The notes: generated by a model from the letters alone, not told the origin. Positions 45,684-55,774 are shown, numbered from the stretch's first letter. The stretch: 64,000 nt of DNA from Gemmatimonadota bacterium (GCA_028874335.1 JAPPJY010000085.1:1-64000); one strand, 5' to 3'. Translations and numbers: made by a program.

Positions 45684-45794
45684 AACGCGTTTCAGTCGCG
45701 CTCGGAATGACCGGCAGCCCTATCATCCTATCGTCAGATTTCCCGAACATGCAACAGCAGTGAGACATGCTCGAATCGACAACCGGAGCGAGTG

Positions 45795-48700
45795 ATGCCG
45801 CAGCTGAGAATGTCCCTGAAAAACCTGAAGAAGCCCAAACCGCTCTATCCCGACACCGTCCTCGTGGAACACGGACGCGCCGCGTCCGCCATCGTACGCC
45901 CGTCGGACGACCGGTACGGCGTCGTTGCGGAGACGATCCGACGAAAAGTCCGCGACGTTTCGGGCGCCGATCTGCCCATCCTGGACCACAACGCCGCCGC
46001 GAGGACGCCCCGAAGGAACCTTATCCTTCTGGGCAACCTGAACAACAACAGGGCGGTCTTCCGGCTCTACGGCTACAGCTACACCCCGGCGGACGACCAC
46101 TTTCCCGGCGCAGGCGGCCACCTTCTCCACACAATTCACGATCCCTGGGGCAACGGCAGAAACGTCGTCGGCCTCTTCGGCAGCGATCTGTCAGGTGTCG
46201 AAACCGCCGCCGGCCTGCTTCTCGAGCGCTTCGGTTCGGGATCGACCCTTGCCCTCGGTCCCATGTTCGATGTCAAGTATGGACCGGATGCCCGGAGCGA
46301 CGCCGGGATTCCCGAAGAACCGGACCCGGACGCCGAGATGGCGGAAGCCGAAGAAGACATCGCACGGGGCTCCCATACCGGTCTGTGGAGCAGGATCGGG
46401 CAGCGGGGCCTGCTCTACGGACTTACCGGCAAAGACGTCTACGCCGAGATCTACAAGCGACTGGTCTTCCGGATGTACGACCACGTCCTGTCCGACCCCG
46501 ACAATTACGGCAGCGTATGGGGGTTCGACGCGGACTTCGCGCTGCAGTACGTCATGCCGGGGTGGGACCTCGTGGAAGAGAGTGCCGCGGTCTCCGACGA
46601 GGACCGTCTGCGGATTACCCGCATCCTGTTTGAGTTCATTTCGGATTGCGTATCGCACGTGGGAGACGTCGGGAACGATCGCGTCCGCCACAACCACGCA
46701 ACGTACGCCGCGCTGGGCCTCCACTATGCAGGCGCCTATTTCAAGAAATATTACAGGGCCACACAGGCTTACGATTGGCTGGCCCTGTCGGAGAAATGCT
46801 TCAGGGTGCAGGTCAACGCGTTCAAGCCGTACGAGGACTGCGGCCACTACCATTGGCGCACCCATTTCCACGCGATGCGCTACACGCTCAGCACGGGCGA
46901 CATGACGTTTTTCGATACGGGAAATGCGCAGCGCGCCGGCGACTACGCCATCCTGACAACAGACAACCTCGGGTGCGCCGTGCCCAACGGAGACACGGCC
47001 TCGCCGTTCGGCTCGTGGACGGAGGTGCCCTATCTGCGCGCCATGGTCTGCGTGACCGGAGACGGCCGCTACCAGTGGATGCTCGACAAGAAGAAAGCCA
47101 TGGCGCCGCGGTCCCACCCTTACGAACACAGCCGCGACGTGGAACCCGTTGAGCCCGCGGACCTGGAGGGGGCGCAGGTCTACCCCGTGGACCCCAGGTA
47201 TTACGATTCAACGAACGGCAGCGACCACCTGCCTTTGGACAGGACCTTCGACAAGGTCGTCTTCCGGGACGGGTTCGCGCCCGAAAACCAGTACCTGTTC
47301 CTCGACGGCCTGTCCAACGGCGGTCACAAGCATTACGACGGCAATTCGATCTGCCGCCTCACCCAGAACAACCGCATCTGGCTGGCCGACTGCGACTACA
47401 TCAAGTCGCTGCCCAAATTCCACAACGGCGTTCTCATCTTCAAGGACGGACAATCCGCCGAAATCCCTCCCTTCGTGGAACTCGAGCGATTTGCCGCCAA
47501 CCGGGATACCGGGTTCTCACAGACGACCCTGCGTTCCTACAGCGGCGTGGACTGGCGCCGCAACATCCTTTGGAACCGCGGGGCCTTCTTCCTGGTCATC
47601 GACGAGATGGAAGCCCTGGAAGAAGCGGAATACAGTTTCCGCGCCGTCTGGCAGACGCTGGGCGACGTACAGCTCCGCAAAGGCGGCCTGGCCGTGGAAC
47701 AGAACGGCGAGCAATTCTTCATCCACGGCCTGCCGGGGCCCGGACTCAGGCTCGAGGACGACCCGGTTACCGGCAAGAACTGGGAACGATACGAACACGC
47801 CGAGCCGATCGTGCGTATCCTCCAGCAGATTGCCAACGTGCGCCTCGGGAAAGGGGAGGCCTATCGGTTTTTCAACCTGCTTTATTGCGGCCCTTTGAAG
47901 CTCGGAATCTCGCAGGTCGCGGAGAACGCCGTGCGCATCGACGGTGGTCCGGAAACCGTTTTTGCGGGCGTCGGGCAGACACGGGCGGCGACGGCTCTGC
48001 CTTCGGGCCCCCGGGTCGCGGCCGCGCAGTTTCAGATTTCTCCGCTTGCTCTCGCGATTGTCGACGGCACGGAAGTGTCATGGGAAGATACGGTGTTCAG
48101 GAGCGATCGTCCGGTGTCCCTCGAATACGACCTGTCGTCGGCGAGGGGCGTCGTCGTCTCCTCAGGTCCGACCGAGATCACACTGTCCGCGGGAAGCAGT
48201 ACGGAGGTCGAAGTGGACGGCCGGCCGGTCGCCGCCGCCGTCTCCGGCGGTGACGTCACGTTCCCTGTGCCCGGGGGCCGGCACGAAATTGCACTGATTC
48301 CTCCTGCCCTCGCGGGAATCCGCCGCGCCGTTGCCGGAAAACCCACAACAGTCTTCGTGCCCCGCTTCCGGACCCCGCGCGGGATGGGCCGTATTCCGGA
48401 CCTTCCCTCGCTCTGGTCTCACCGGGAGGACAACGCCCTGCTATCCCTGCAGGCCGCGGATCTGGACGGCGACGGCAGGGATGAAGTCATCGCGGGCGGC
48501 CGCACCAGGGCCATCCACGCATACAAGGACGGAAGCCCGCTCTGGCGGTATCCCACGGGCGGCGCCGTGCGTTCCGTCTGCGCCGCGGACCTTGAAAACG
48601 GCGGCCGGCCCGAAGTCATCGCCGGTTCGGAAGACGAACGCGTATATGTTCTCGACGCCACGGGTGACCTCAAGTGGGACTTCAAGATTCCCTTCTACTT

Positions 48701-49490
48701 CCAGGAACCCGTCGTGCGCTCCGTCTTTACCGGCGATATCGACGGCGACGGACGCCTCGAGGTCATCGCCGCCGTGGAATCCTGGCGCTACTACGCCTTC
48801 AGCCACGACGGGAAGGAACTCTGGCACCAGATGACCGTCCGCCCCTCCTCCACAGGCTGCGCCGCGGACCTGGACGGCGACGGCCGGGACGAGGTCATCG
48901 CCGGAACGGACTACCACCGCTGGCACTGCATCGATGGGAACGGCGATATCCGGTGGTCCTATCATCCCGCAACGGGGCCCCGCGCCAACAGCGCCGCGGC
49001 CGGCGACGTCGACGGAGACGGGCTGAAGGAAGTCGCCTTCGCCGGCGCCGACACCCACATCCACCTCCTCAACGCGGATGGGACCCTGCTCTCGCGATTC
49101 AATACCGGAGATGAAGTTACCCGCGTCCTGATGACCGATATGGACGGTGACGGCGCGGATGAAATCGTGGCCTCATCCATGAGCTTCAACGTCTACGTCG
49201 TCAGGGGCGACGGCAGGACGCTCTACTGGCGAACCGACCTCGGCGAAGTCGTCCGCTGCATCGCAGCCGCGGACTTCGACGGCGACGGAAAACCGGAAGT
49301 CGCCGCGGGCGTCGAGGATGGGACCGTGTACCTGCTCTCCAATGCGGACGGACGTCCCGTCGGCCGGTTACAGGCCGGCGGACCTGTCCTGGACATCGTC
49401 CCCGCGGACGTCGACGGTGACGGCATCCCGGAAATCGTTGCCTGTTCGGAGGACGGCTTTCTGCACGTCATCAGTTGTATCGCGAAATAA
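45795..49490 (+). CDS. Heparinase II/III-like protein fused to a C-terminal FG-GAP/VCBS-type beta-propeller (1231 aa)
   Basis: Residues about 1-500 form the helical toroid region. The family motif GGHKHYDGNSICRLTQNN at about residue 508 opens the beta-sandwich, which runs to about 840. From about 870 to the end there are eight DxDGDGxxEVIAG-like motifs (for example ADLDGDGRDEVIAGG, GDIDGDGRLEVIAAV, GDVDGDGLKEVAFAG), typical of Ca-binding FG-GAP/VCBS propeller blades. GGAG lies 6 bases before the ATG. FG-GAP propellers are normally extracellular, yet no signal peptide is visible at the N-terminus. The fusion suggests binding of a polymer while cleaving it. Confidence 0.78.
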   Translation: MPQLRMSLKNLKKPKPLYPDTVLVEHGRAASAIVRPSDDRYGVVAETIRRKVRDVSGADLPILDHNAAARTPRRNLILLGNLNNNRAVFRLYGYSYTPADDHFPGAGGHLLHTIHDPWGNGRNVVGLFGSDLSGVETAAGLLLERFGSGSTLALGPMFDVKYGPDARSDAGIPEEPDPDAEMAEAEEDIARGSHTGLWSRIGQRGLLYGLTGKDVYAEIYKRLVFRMYDHVLSDPDNYGSVWGFDADFALQYVMPGWDLVEESAAVSDEDRLRITRILFEFISDCVSHVGDVGNDRVRHNHATYAALGLHYAGAYFKKYYRATQAYDWLALSEKCFRVQVNAFKPYEDCGHYHWRTHFHAMRYTLSTGDMTFFDTGNAQRAGDYAILTTDNLGCAVPNGDTASPFGSWTEVPYLRAMVCVTGDGRYQWMLDKKKAMAPRSHPYEHSRDVEPVEPADLEGAQVYPVDPRYYDSTNGSDHLPLDRTFDKVVFRDGFAPENQYLFLDGLSNGGHKHYDGNSICRLTQNNRIWLADCDYIKSLPKFHNGVLIFKDGQSAEIPPFVELERFAANRDTGFSQTTLRSYSGVDWRRNILWNRGAFFLVIDEMEALEEAEYSFRAVWQTLGDVQLRKGGLAVEQNGEQFFIHGLPGPGLRLEDDPVTGKNWERYEHAEPIVRILQQIANVRLGKGEAYRFFNLLYCGPLKLGISQVAENAVRIDGGPETVFAGVGQTRAATALPSGPRVAAAQFQISPLALAIVDGTEVSWEDTVFRSDRPVSLEYDLSSARGVVVSSGPTEITLSAGSSTEVEVDGRPVAAAVSGGDVTFPVPGGRHEIALIPPALAGIRRAVAGKPTTVFVPRFRTPRGMGRIPDLPSLWSHREDNALLSLQAADLDGDGRDEVIAGGRTRAIHAYKDGSPLWRYPTGGAVRSVCAADLENGGRPEVIAGSEDERVYVLDATGDLKWDFKIPFYFQEPVVRSVFTGDIDGDGRLEVIAAVESWRYYAFSHDGKELWHQMTVRPSSTGCAADLDGDGRDEVIAGTDYHRWHCIDGNGDIRWSYHPATGPRANSAAAGDVDGDGLKEVAFAGADTHIHLLNADGTLLSRFNTGDEVTRVLMTDMDGDGADEIVASSMSFNVYVVRGDGRTLYWRTDLGEVVRCIAAADFDGDGKPEVAAGVEDGTVYLLSNADGRPVGRLQAGGPVLDIVPADVDGDGIPEIVACSEDGFLHVISCIAK

Positions 49491-49544
49491 GCTCAGCTTT
49501 AAGTTCACGTCCCGCCGGTCATCCCCACACTAAAGGAAATCACC

Positions 49545-50759
49545 ATGAAGATCACCGACGTCGACATCATCCCGATCTACCCGAAGATAGCGGCACGGAA
49601 TGCCGATCAGAAGACCCGTTTCATCAACCTGAACCACCGTACCATTTTCAAGATCACCACGGACAACGGCATCGTCGGGTACGGCGATGCGCGCTGTGAG
49701 GCGCCCGACCTGTCCACCGTCGAGCACGTTATCGGGCGCGATCCCTTCGACTACGTCAACGCCAATCTGAATTCGGGCCTGATGGGGGCGCTGTACGACG
49801 CCATGGGCAAGCATCTCGAGATACCGGCGTACAAACTCATGGGCCAGAGGATACGCGACCGGGTGCCCGTGGCGGCGTGGACCCGGCCCGCGTCGCCGGA
49901 AGACCTGGCCAAAGACGTCCAGCGGGCCGTCGGCGAAGGATACATGATCTTCAAGATCCACACCTGTGCGCATTACGACGTCCTTGAACAGACCCGGGCG
50001 GTGGAGGAGGTGGCGCCGCCGGGATTCAAGATGCACTACGATTTCAATCACAACCGGCCGCTTGCCGCCGTCCTGCGAATCCTGAAGGAACTGGAAGACT
50101 CGCCCGTGGTGGGGATGATCGAGGACCCCCTCGTTCTTTCCGACGTGGAAGGGTGGCGCCTGCTGCGGCAGAAGACCAGCTTTCCGCTCCTCATGCACGT
50201 GCCGCAACTCGGCGGCGGGCAGGAAATCATCAGGGGCTGCGCCGACGCCTATATGATCGGCGAAGGCGGAATCGGCCCCACCCTCGTGCGCGGATTTGCC
50301 GCGGCCCTGGCCAATGTCTCCTCGGTCATCCAACTTACCGGCGGTACGCTGACCAAGGCGATGGCCCTGCACATGGGCGCCGTAATACCAAATGTCGCCC
50401 ATTGCACGAACCTGGACGACCAGTACGACCAGGACGTTGTCAAACAGCGGATCGAGGTGGCGGCGGGTTCGTCTCCCATACCGGAGGGTCCCGGCCTGGG
50501 CGTCGAGGTCGACGAAGACGCGCTGGCCGAATGCGCGGCCAACGAACCCACGGTTATCCCAACCACAATCGGCATCCTGCACCTGCCAGGCGGAAACAGA
50601 CTCTACACGAAAGGGTTTCCAAATGTGCCCCGGGTCACGGGATTTCCCGAAGGCAATACCCGGGGCATACGCCTGGAGGTGTGGGAAGACGACGGCACGG
50701 AAGCGTTTCAGGAGACGCTGGAACGCATTGAACAGGACGGTCCGTTCATGGAGAAATAG
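49545..50759 (+). CDS. Mandelate racemase/muconate lactonizing enzyme family (enolase superfamily)
   Basis: This 404-aa protein begins MKITDVDIIPIYPKIAARN. The capping domain is followed by a barrel with FKIH (the KxK/KxH catalytic base position), metal ligands in MHYDFNHN (Asp) and GMIEDPL (Glu), and a later MIGEGGIGPT block. Members dehydrate or epimerise sugar acids by abstracting the alpha proton. The substitution of the second Lys by His in KIH resembles the rhamnonate/gluconate dehydratase-like branches. It probably handles a sugar acid from the lyases encoded on either side. Confidence 0.85.
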   Translation: MKITDVDIIPIYPKIAARNADQKTRFINLNHRTIFKITTDNGIVGYGDARCEAPDLSTVEHVIGRDPFDYVNANLNSGLMGALYDAMGKHLEIPAYKLMGQRIRDRVPVAAWTRPASPEDLAKDVQRAVGEGYMIFKIHTCAHYDVLEQTRAVEEVAPPGFKMHYDFNHNRPLAAVLRILKELEDSPVVGMIEDPLVLSDVEGWRLLRQKTSFPLLMHVPQLGGGQEIIRGCADAYMIGEGGIGPTLVRGFAAALANVSSVIQLTGGTLTKAMALHMGAVIPNVAHCTNLDDQYDQDVVKQRIEVAAGSSPIPEGPGLGVEVDEDALAECAANEPTVIPTTIGILHLPGGNRLYTKGFPNVPRVTGFPEGNTRGIRLEVWEDDGTEAFQETLERIEQDGPFMEK

Positions 50760-50816
50760 TCGTACAGTCCCCGCCCGCCGGAGGGTGGGGGCTGAATCGC
50801 AGGAACAGGAGTTGCC

Positions 50817-53531
50817 ATGCCGCTTCTCAACGTCGAACGCGCACGCGAAAACGTGCGGCGCTACACCTGGGCGCAGGCCATCGTCGAAGCCTGGAAGAAA
50901 GAGGTTGACTATATCGTCAGCCGGGACCGGGATTTCGTCGAGGCGATGATATCCGAACTCACGCTCTGGCCGGAGTACGGCCAGAACTGTCCCGTCTGCG
51001 TGGACCGGCTCTCGTCCATGGGCGAAACCGGTATCTATGATTGGGACCCGGCCGATCCGGACCGGCTCGTCTGCAAATACTGCGGAACGGAGTACCCCAA
51101 CGCCGATTATCCGGAGACGGGCAGCGTTACCGCGCCCCGAATGAACCAGACATTCACCTTCTATCTTACCGAGGCGGAACGCGCGCGCCCCGAAGACAGA
51201 TCGGGTGAACACGCGTTCAAATGGGTCCGCACGCCGGTGCATACAAGCTGGACCGGCGTCATCCGCGCGAAGAAGGGCCGCTGGTGCTTCGAGAAGATTT
51301 CCCCACTCGCCAAGCTGTACGCACTCACCGGCGACGTCCGGTACGCGCAGATGAGCGCGTGGATCATGGACTGTATGGCGCGGCGGTATCCCAACTGGTT
51401 GTTTCACTCCTACGACGGGACCGTTGCGGACTGTCCGCCGGCAGAGGTCGCGGCATCCATGGGAAAATATCCTCCCGCGGGCCGATTCCCTGTAGAAACC
51501 ATCATCTCCGCCTTTGAGGGCCGGCACCGGGTGGGTGACCACGCCGTACTCAACAACGGCTTCTGGGGCGCCGGACGCTTCGGGTGCAGCGGGTCCGACG
51601 GGTGGTACCTTCTTGCGATCGTGCAGGCCTACGAACTGATCAGGAGCGCCCGGCAGGCGGACGGTTCACCCGTCATCACGCCGGAAATGGACCGGCGCAT
51701 CGTGGACGACCTCATCCTGGCGGGCTGTGCAGACACCGAAAACTGGAATGACATCAACAACAAATGCGGTCCCGGTCGCGCGCTCAGCGCCGCGGTGGGT
51801 ATTCTGTTCGGCAAGCCGGAAAGCGTGCGCCGCGCTGTCGAGGGGTTCGAATTGCTGATGGACGACGCCTTCCATTTCGACGGCTTCTGCACGGAGTCGC
51901 CGAGCTATTCGGCCATGCACCTCAACCAGCTGCGAGAGATTCCGGAACTGCTCGACGGGTACTCCGACCCCGAGGGGTACGAACCGGGGACCGGCGCCGC
52001 CATGAAGAACCTGGACCCATTCCGGCACTTCGACCGCTACCGTCTGGCGCTGGAAAGCATGGTCCGCATGCTGGACCCGAACCTGCAGGAACCGGTTATC
52101 GGAGACTCGAGGGAAGGCCGGAGCATCGAACCCGTCTACGCCGAGACACTCGCCGCCCATTACGGCAGCCGCTACGCCGGTCTGGTGGAAAACTCACAGG
52201 GGGCGCCGCTGGCGGAGAAAGGGGAGGAATACGCCCTCTGGCACCGGGACCCCGATCTGAAGGCGGACGACGAAACCGGCCTGCCGCACCGGACGGAGTG
52301 GTTTCCCGGCTGGCACGTAGGCGTTCTGCGAGCGGGAAATCCGCGTGGGCATACCGCCTTTTATCTGAACGGCTACGCGTACGGCGGCCATCGCCACCGG
52401 GATACCCTGGGCATCATTTATATCGCCCATGGCCGGGAGATGGCGGCCGACAGGGGATATATCTGGGACGACCCCAGAAACGCATGGACCGGCAGCACGC
52501 TTGCTCACAACATCGTCACCGTGGACGGCCGGAGCCAGGCCGGCGACAACAAGCCCGCGGTGCTGGAACTGTTTGGAACGGGCGCGGGCGTTGAAGTCGT
52601 GCAGGCGTCCGCAGCACCATACGAACAGTGCGATCTGTACCGGCGCACCTGCGTGCTGGTCCAGGTCCCCGGCGATCAGACCTATGCCGTCGACCTGTTC
52701 CGGATCGCCGGGGGCGGCCTTCACCAGTACGGCTTTCACAGCAACGGCCGCCTCACGGGGTTTTTCGGCGCCGCCCCGGAACCCGTCGACGAACACGTCG
52801 AATGGCTGTCCAATATCCGCGCAGCCCAACCCCGGGGTCCGTTCACCGCAACCTGGGACAACAACGGTGTCGGAATTGAACTCACCCTGCTCAACCCCGT
52901 CCATCGCCTGCTGCTCGTGGACGCGCCGGGCTGGCGTTCGGACCTGGGGGAGGAACTCAACGCCCCGCCCGTGCAGCAGGTCCTGGCGGAACGCCGCGGC
53001 GATACGGACCTGAAGAGCGGATTTGCCGCGGTCATTTCGCCATACACGGATCGTTCGCCCGTCCTGTCGTCCAGACTCGTGCTGGACAATGCGGACACCG
53101 GCGCGATGGCGGTTGCCGTCTGTCGCGAGGGATGTACGGACTACGTCTACTCCGCGCCGGACGGCGGTGTCCACGACATCGGACCGCTGTCCGTATCGGG
53201 CCGGTTCGCCTTTGCGTCCGTCGATGACGACGGCCGCCTGCTGCGCGCGTATCTGCTTTGCGGCACCGAACTCCGCTGCAACGGGCATGCGCTGACCATC
53301 GACCGGGCGGCGGTCTCCCTGGAAGTCGCCCGCGTCACCGATCGTACCTACTACCTGCGGAACGCCGTGCCCGATCCCGATACCCTTCCGGGCACCTATC
53401 TTCTGTGCGGCGATACCGGGTACGAAATCGAGGACGCCACCGAAGAATCCATCACGGTTCGGGATTACCCCGCCACAGAATGCGACACCGTCACGTTGCT
53501 GAAGAGCGTCGAGTTTATGGCGGAGGCCTGA
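50817..53531 (+). CDS. Heparinase II/III-like protein with N-terminal zinc-ribbon-like motif (904 aa)
   Basis: Residues about 59-90 contain CPVC and CKYCGTEYP, a possible Cys4 zinc site. The helical domain follows (AGRFGCSGSDGWYLLAIVQA, NKCGPGRALSAAVGI), then the sandwich motif GGHRHRDTLGIIYIAHG at about residue 521 with AADRGYIWDD. AGGAACAGGAG precedes the ATG. No signal peptide is visible. It is the second lyase-like gene of the plus-strand run 44844-53531 and ends 20 bp before a perfect palindrome. Confidence 0.8.
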   Translation: MPLLNVERARENVRRYTWAQAIVEAWKKEVDYIVSRDRDFVEAMISELTLWPEYGQNCPVCVDRLSSMGETGIYDWDPADPDRLVCKYCGTEYPNADYPETGSVTAPRMNQTFTFYLTEAERARPEDRSGEHAFKWVRTPVHTSWTGVIRAKKGRWCFEKISPLAKLYALTGDVRYAQMSAWIMDCMARRYPNWLFHSYDGTVADCPPAEVAASMGKYPPAGRFPVETIISAFEGRHRVGDHAVLNNGFWGAGRFGCSGSDGWYLLAIVQAYELIRSARQADGSPVITPEMDRRIVDDLILAGCADTENWNDINNKCGPGRALSAAVGILFGKPESVRRAVEGFELLMDDAFHFDGFCTESPSYSAMHLNQLREIPELLDGYSDPEGYEPGTGAAMKNLDPFRHFDRYRLALESMVRMLDPNLQEPVIGDSREGRSIEPVYAETLAAHYGSRYAGLVENSQGAPLAEKGEEYALWHRDPDLKADDETGLPHRTEWFPGWHVGVLRAGNPRGHTAFYLNGYAYGGHRHRDTLGIIYIAHGREMAADRGYIWDDPRNAWTGSTLAHNIVTVDGRSQAGDNKPAVLELFGTGAGVEVVQASAAPYEQCDLYRRTCVLVQVPGDQTYAVDLFRIAGGGLHQYGFHSNGRLTGFFGAAPEPVDEHVEWLSNIRAAQPRGPFTATWDNNGVGIELTLLNPVHRLLLVDAPGWRSDLGEELNAPPVQQVLAERRGDTDLKSGFAAVISPYTDRSPVLSSRLVLDNADTGAMAVAVCREGCTDYVYSAPDGGVHDIGPLSVSGRFAFASVDDDGRLLRAYLLCGTELRCNGHALTIDRAAVSLEVARVTDRTYYLRNAVPDPDTLPGTYLLCGDTGYEIEDATEESITVRDYPATECDTVTLLKSVEFMAEA

Positions 53532-53549
53532 CGAAGCAACGGCCGTTTT

Positions 53550-53579
53550 TGTAGGGGCGACCGGCCGGTCGCCCCTACA
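53550..53579. terminator. Perfect 30-bp REP palindrome between convergent genes
   Basis: TGTAGGGGCGACCGG is followed by its exact reverse complement. It carries T-rich sequence on the left (TTTTT). It lies between the convergent stops at 53531 and 53575 and contains the TAG stop codon of the oxidoreductase gene. It is a RAYT-type REP hairpin and a likely bidirectional terminator. Confidence 0.7.
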
Positions 53580-54423
53580 GATTCACAAATCCCGACAATA
53601 CCCGTTTCTGCCCCGCCACGTCAAGAATGCTGCGGATGATCAGGCTCTCCTTCCTGTCGATGCCGGGTTCTCCGGATTCGAACAGGTCCAGCACGGCATC
53701 CGCGGTATTCAGAAAGATGCGGCCGGAGTCGACCTGGAAGTACCGCGTCGCTTTGGTGGTGGTCACCGAAGCGGCAAAGGGTGTACTCGACCCGGCATAT
53801 ACGTTCACCACCGCGGTACGTCCTCCCGTATAATCCAGCAGCAGTTGTGACTGTCTTCCCGACCCCCGGCGCATGACCCGGCGCACGCCCGGTCCCAAAC
53901 AGCTGACGGCCAGTTCGAGGGGATGGATCGCGTATTCTCCGAATGACCTGCCGCCGCCCCAGGTGACCATGTGCCGGACCTGCCTGTGCCCGGCTTCCTC
54001 CACGTAGTCCTGCACTTCGGTATAGCGCAGCGCGGAGCTTGTCTGCATGGGCACCCGATGCCTGTCGGCGAGCGCGAAAATCCGTCTGGCCGTGCGCAGG
54101 TCCGGGGCAAAGGTCTTGTCCACGTACGTGGGCTTTCCGTAAGGAAATACCTGTTGGCACAGCTCGAGGTGCGTCTCCGGGGTGGAAGGCGCCAGCACCA
54201 TGAAGCAGTCCACCGCCTCGTTCAACCGGGCCGCGTCGGGGAACCAGGGCACGTTGTTCGCCTCGGCCCACTTCCTCCCGGCTCTCGGACGCATCCCCGT
54301 ACACCCCGCCACTACGAAACCCCGATGCTTCAGTTCATTTCGCAGCAGTTTCACGTAGACGTTGGCGTGGAAGTTCTCCAGATTGTCATCCACAAACCCG
54401 ATCCGTTTCTCTCCACCTGTCAT
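53575..54423 (-). CDS. Gfo/Idh/MocA family oxidoreductase (short, divergent)
   Basis: This 282-aa protein starts MTGGEKRIGFVDDNLENFHA. The Rossmann part is atypical (IGFVDDN in place of GxGxxG), but CFMVLAPSTPETHLELC, YVDKTFAPDLRTARRIF and SFGEYAIHPLELAVSCLG match the family, including the EKP-like position changed to DKTFA. GGAGG lies 8 bases before the ATG at 54423. It follows the next oxidoreductase by 16 bp. Its stop lies inside a REP palindrome. The lost GxGxxG and EKP motifs suggest altered or no catalysis. Confidence 0.75.
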   Translation of the reverse strand: MTGGEKRIGFVDDNLENFHANVYVKLLRNELKHRGFVVAGCTGMRPRAGRKWAEANNVPWFPDAARLNEAVDCFMVLAPSTPETHLELCQQVFPYGKPTYVDKTFAPDLRTARRIFALADRHRVPMQTSSALRYTEVQDYVEEAGHRQVRHMVTWGGGRSFGEYAIHPLELAVSCLGPGVRRVMRRGSGRQSQLLLDYTGGRTAVVNVYAGSSTPFAASVTTTKATRYFQVDSGRIFLNTADAVLDLFESGEPGIDRKESLIIRSILDVAGQKRVLSGFVNL

Positions 54424-54439
54424 TCTTCCGACCTCCGAA

Positions 54440-55474
54440 TTACGGCCACGCGGGCGCATCCGCAACGCGCACGATGCCGCCGTTCTCGATGGACTGGTGC
54501 CAGGCGTCCAGCACGGCCGTGGCGCGCCACCCGTCCAGTGCCGTCACAAACGGGGCCCGATCTTCGATCACGGCGTCGACAAAGCTGTTCACGCACGACG
54601 GAAACGCCCCTACCCACTTGTCGAACACCCGGTAGTTCAGCAGCGACCGCGGCCATTTGAACTTCTCCTCCGTACTCATTTCAATCGCCTCGGCCTTCCG
54701 GTCCAGATTAACGTGGCCCCTCTCTCCGATCACCTGCATGAAGGAGTCCGGCATCGACGGATGGGTATTGGGATAGATCCAGGCCGACTCGAACGTGGCG
54801 ACGGAACCGCCGTCGAACTTCACGAGCCCCTGCATCATGTCGTACGTATCGATCCCCCTGGCGGCCAGCACCTTTTTGATTCCGTAGCCGTGGACCTCGA
54901 CGGGACTCTGATCGAACCACCAGCATGTCAGGTCGATATCGTGCGCCGACAGGAACCAGGCGGGCGACGATTTCGCGGACCAGGGCAGCATCTCGGTCGG
55001 CACGGATATGGGGTTGTTCTTTCGCGCGTAGCCCATCAGCGGCCTGCCGATTTCCCCGTCACTGATCATATTCCACGTGGCGTTGTACGGCGCCAGCCAC
55101 CGGTGATTGTACGAGACCTGGAGCTTCAGTCCGGTGCGTTTCACGGCATCCACGATTTCGGTGGCTTCTTCCAGGTCCGTTGTCATCGGCTTTTCGACGT
55201 GCACGTGACAACCCGCCTCCAGGCATGCGATAACCGGCTCCCGGTGGGCCCAGTCCGGCGTGGCGATATAGACGATGTCCAGCGTCTCATTCTCCAGCAT
55301 TTCGTGATAGTTCACATACCCGGCGGAAACCGAAAACTCGTCCTGCGCCCTGCTCAGCTTTTCCGCGTCCAGCGTACAGAATGCCGCCAGCTCAACCAGC
55401 GGGTTCCGGTGCAGGACCTGCGTCACGCTGTTGCCCATTATGCCAAGGCCGATCACACCTGCGCGCTGCTTCAT
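54440..55474 (-). CDS. Gfo/Idh/MocA family NAD(P)-dependent oxidoreductase
   Basis: This 344-aa protein has a canonical cofactor motif GVIGLGIMGNSV, YIATPDWAHREPVIACLEAG, HVEKPMT (the EKP catalytic motif) and FLSAHDIDLTCWW with a conserved His/Asp. AAGGAGG precedes the ATG. Such enzymes oxidise sugars, polyols or inositols. It is the first of a two-gene oxidoreductase unit transcribed towards the REP palindrome. Substrate unknown. Confidence 0.9.
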   Translation of the reverse strand: MKQRAGVIGLGIMGNSVTQVLHRNPLVELAAFCTLDAEKLSRAQDEFSVSAGYVNYHEMLENETLDIVYIATPDWAHREPVIACLEAGCHVHVEKPMTTDLEEATEIVDAVKRTGLKLQVSYNHRWLAPYNATWNMISDGEIGRPLMGYARKNNPISVPTEMLPWSAKSSPAWFLSAHDIDLTCWWFDQSPVEVHGYGIKKVLAARGIDTYDMMQGLVKFDGGSVATFESAWIYPNTHPSMPDSFMQVIGERGHVNLDRKAEAIEMSTEEKFKWPRSLLNYRVFDKWVGAFPSCVNSFVDAVIEDRAPFVTALDGWRATAVLDAWHQSIENGGIVRVADAPAWP

Positions 55475-55774
55475 ATGCTTCCCTCCTTAACTCTTGTCCC
55501 ATAAAGGGTTTGAGAGTTTTCAACAGTCGCTACACCGGTCACGAGCGCCCTGCCACCGAAGGCAATCTGTCTGCAATCACGACATGATCCACACGTAGCC
55601 GGAGCGAGGGCATCCTGCCCTCGAACGTCACGTCACCTGCCATTTTCCACATCAAGGTCCAGTCGCTTCGATCCCATCCGAAACCACATCTGGAATGACG
55701 GCGCAAAGACCTCACCTGTTCGCCATCGAGGGCAGGATGCCCTCGCTCCCGGGATCGCCGCCCGACCGCTTTCC
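55475..55774. repeat. Intergenic inverted pair of GAGGGCATCCTGCCCTC hairpins
   Basis: GGAGCGAGGGCATCCTGCCC plus TCGA (55601-55624) is repeated as its exact reverse complement at 55726-55749, giving a 24-bp perfect inverted repeat with about 100 bp between. Each arm is itself a hairpin (GAGGGCA/TGCCCTC, 3-nt loop). The right arm lies just after the stop codon of the 1018-aa gene. The arrangement resembles a BIME. Nothing else was found in this 300-bp gap. Confidence 0.75.
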
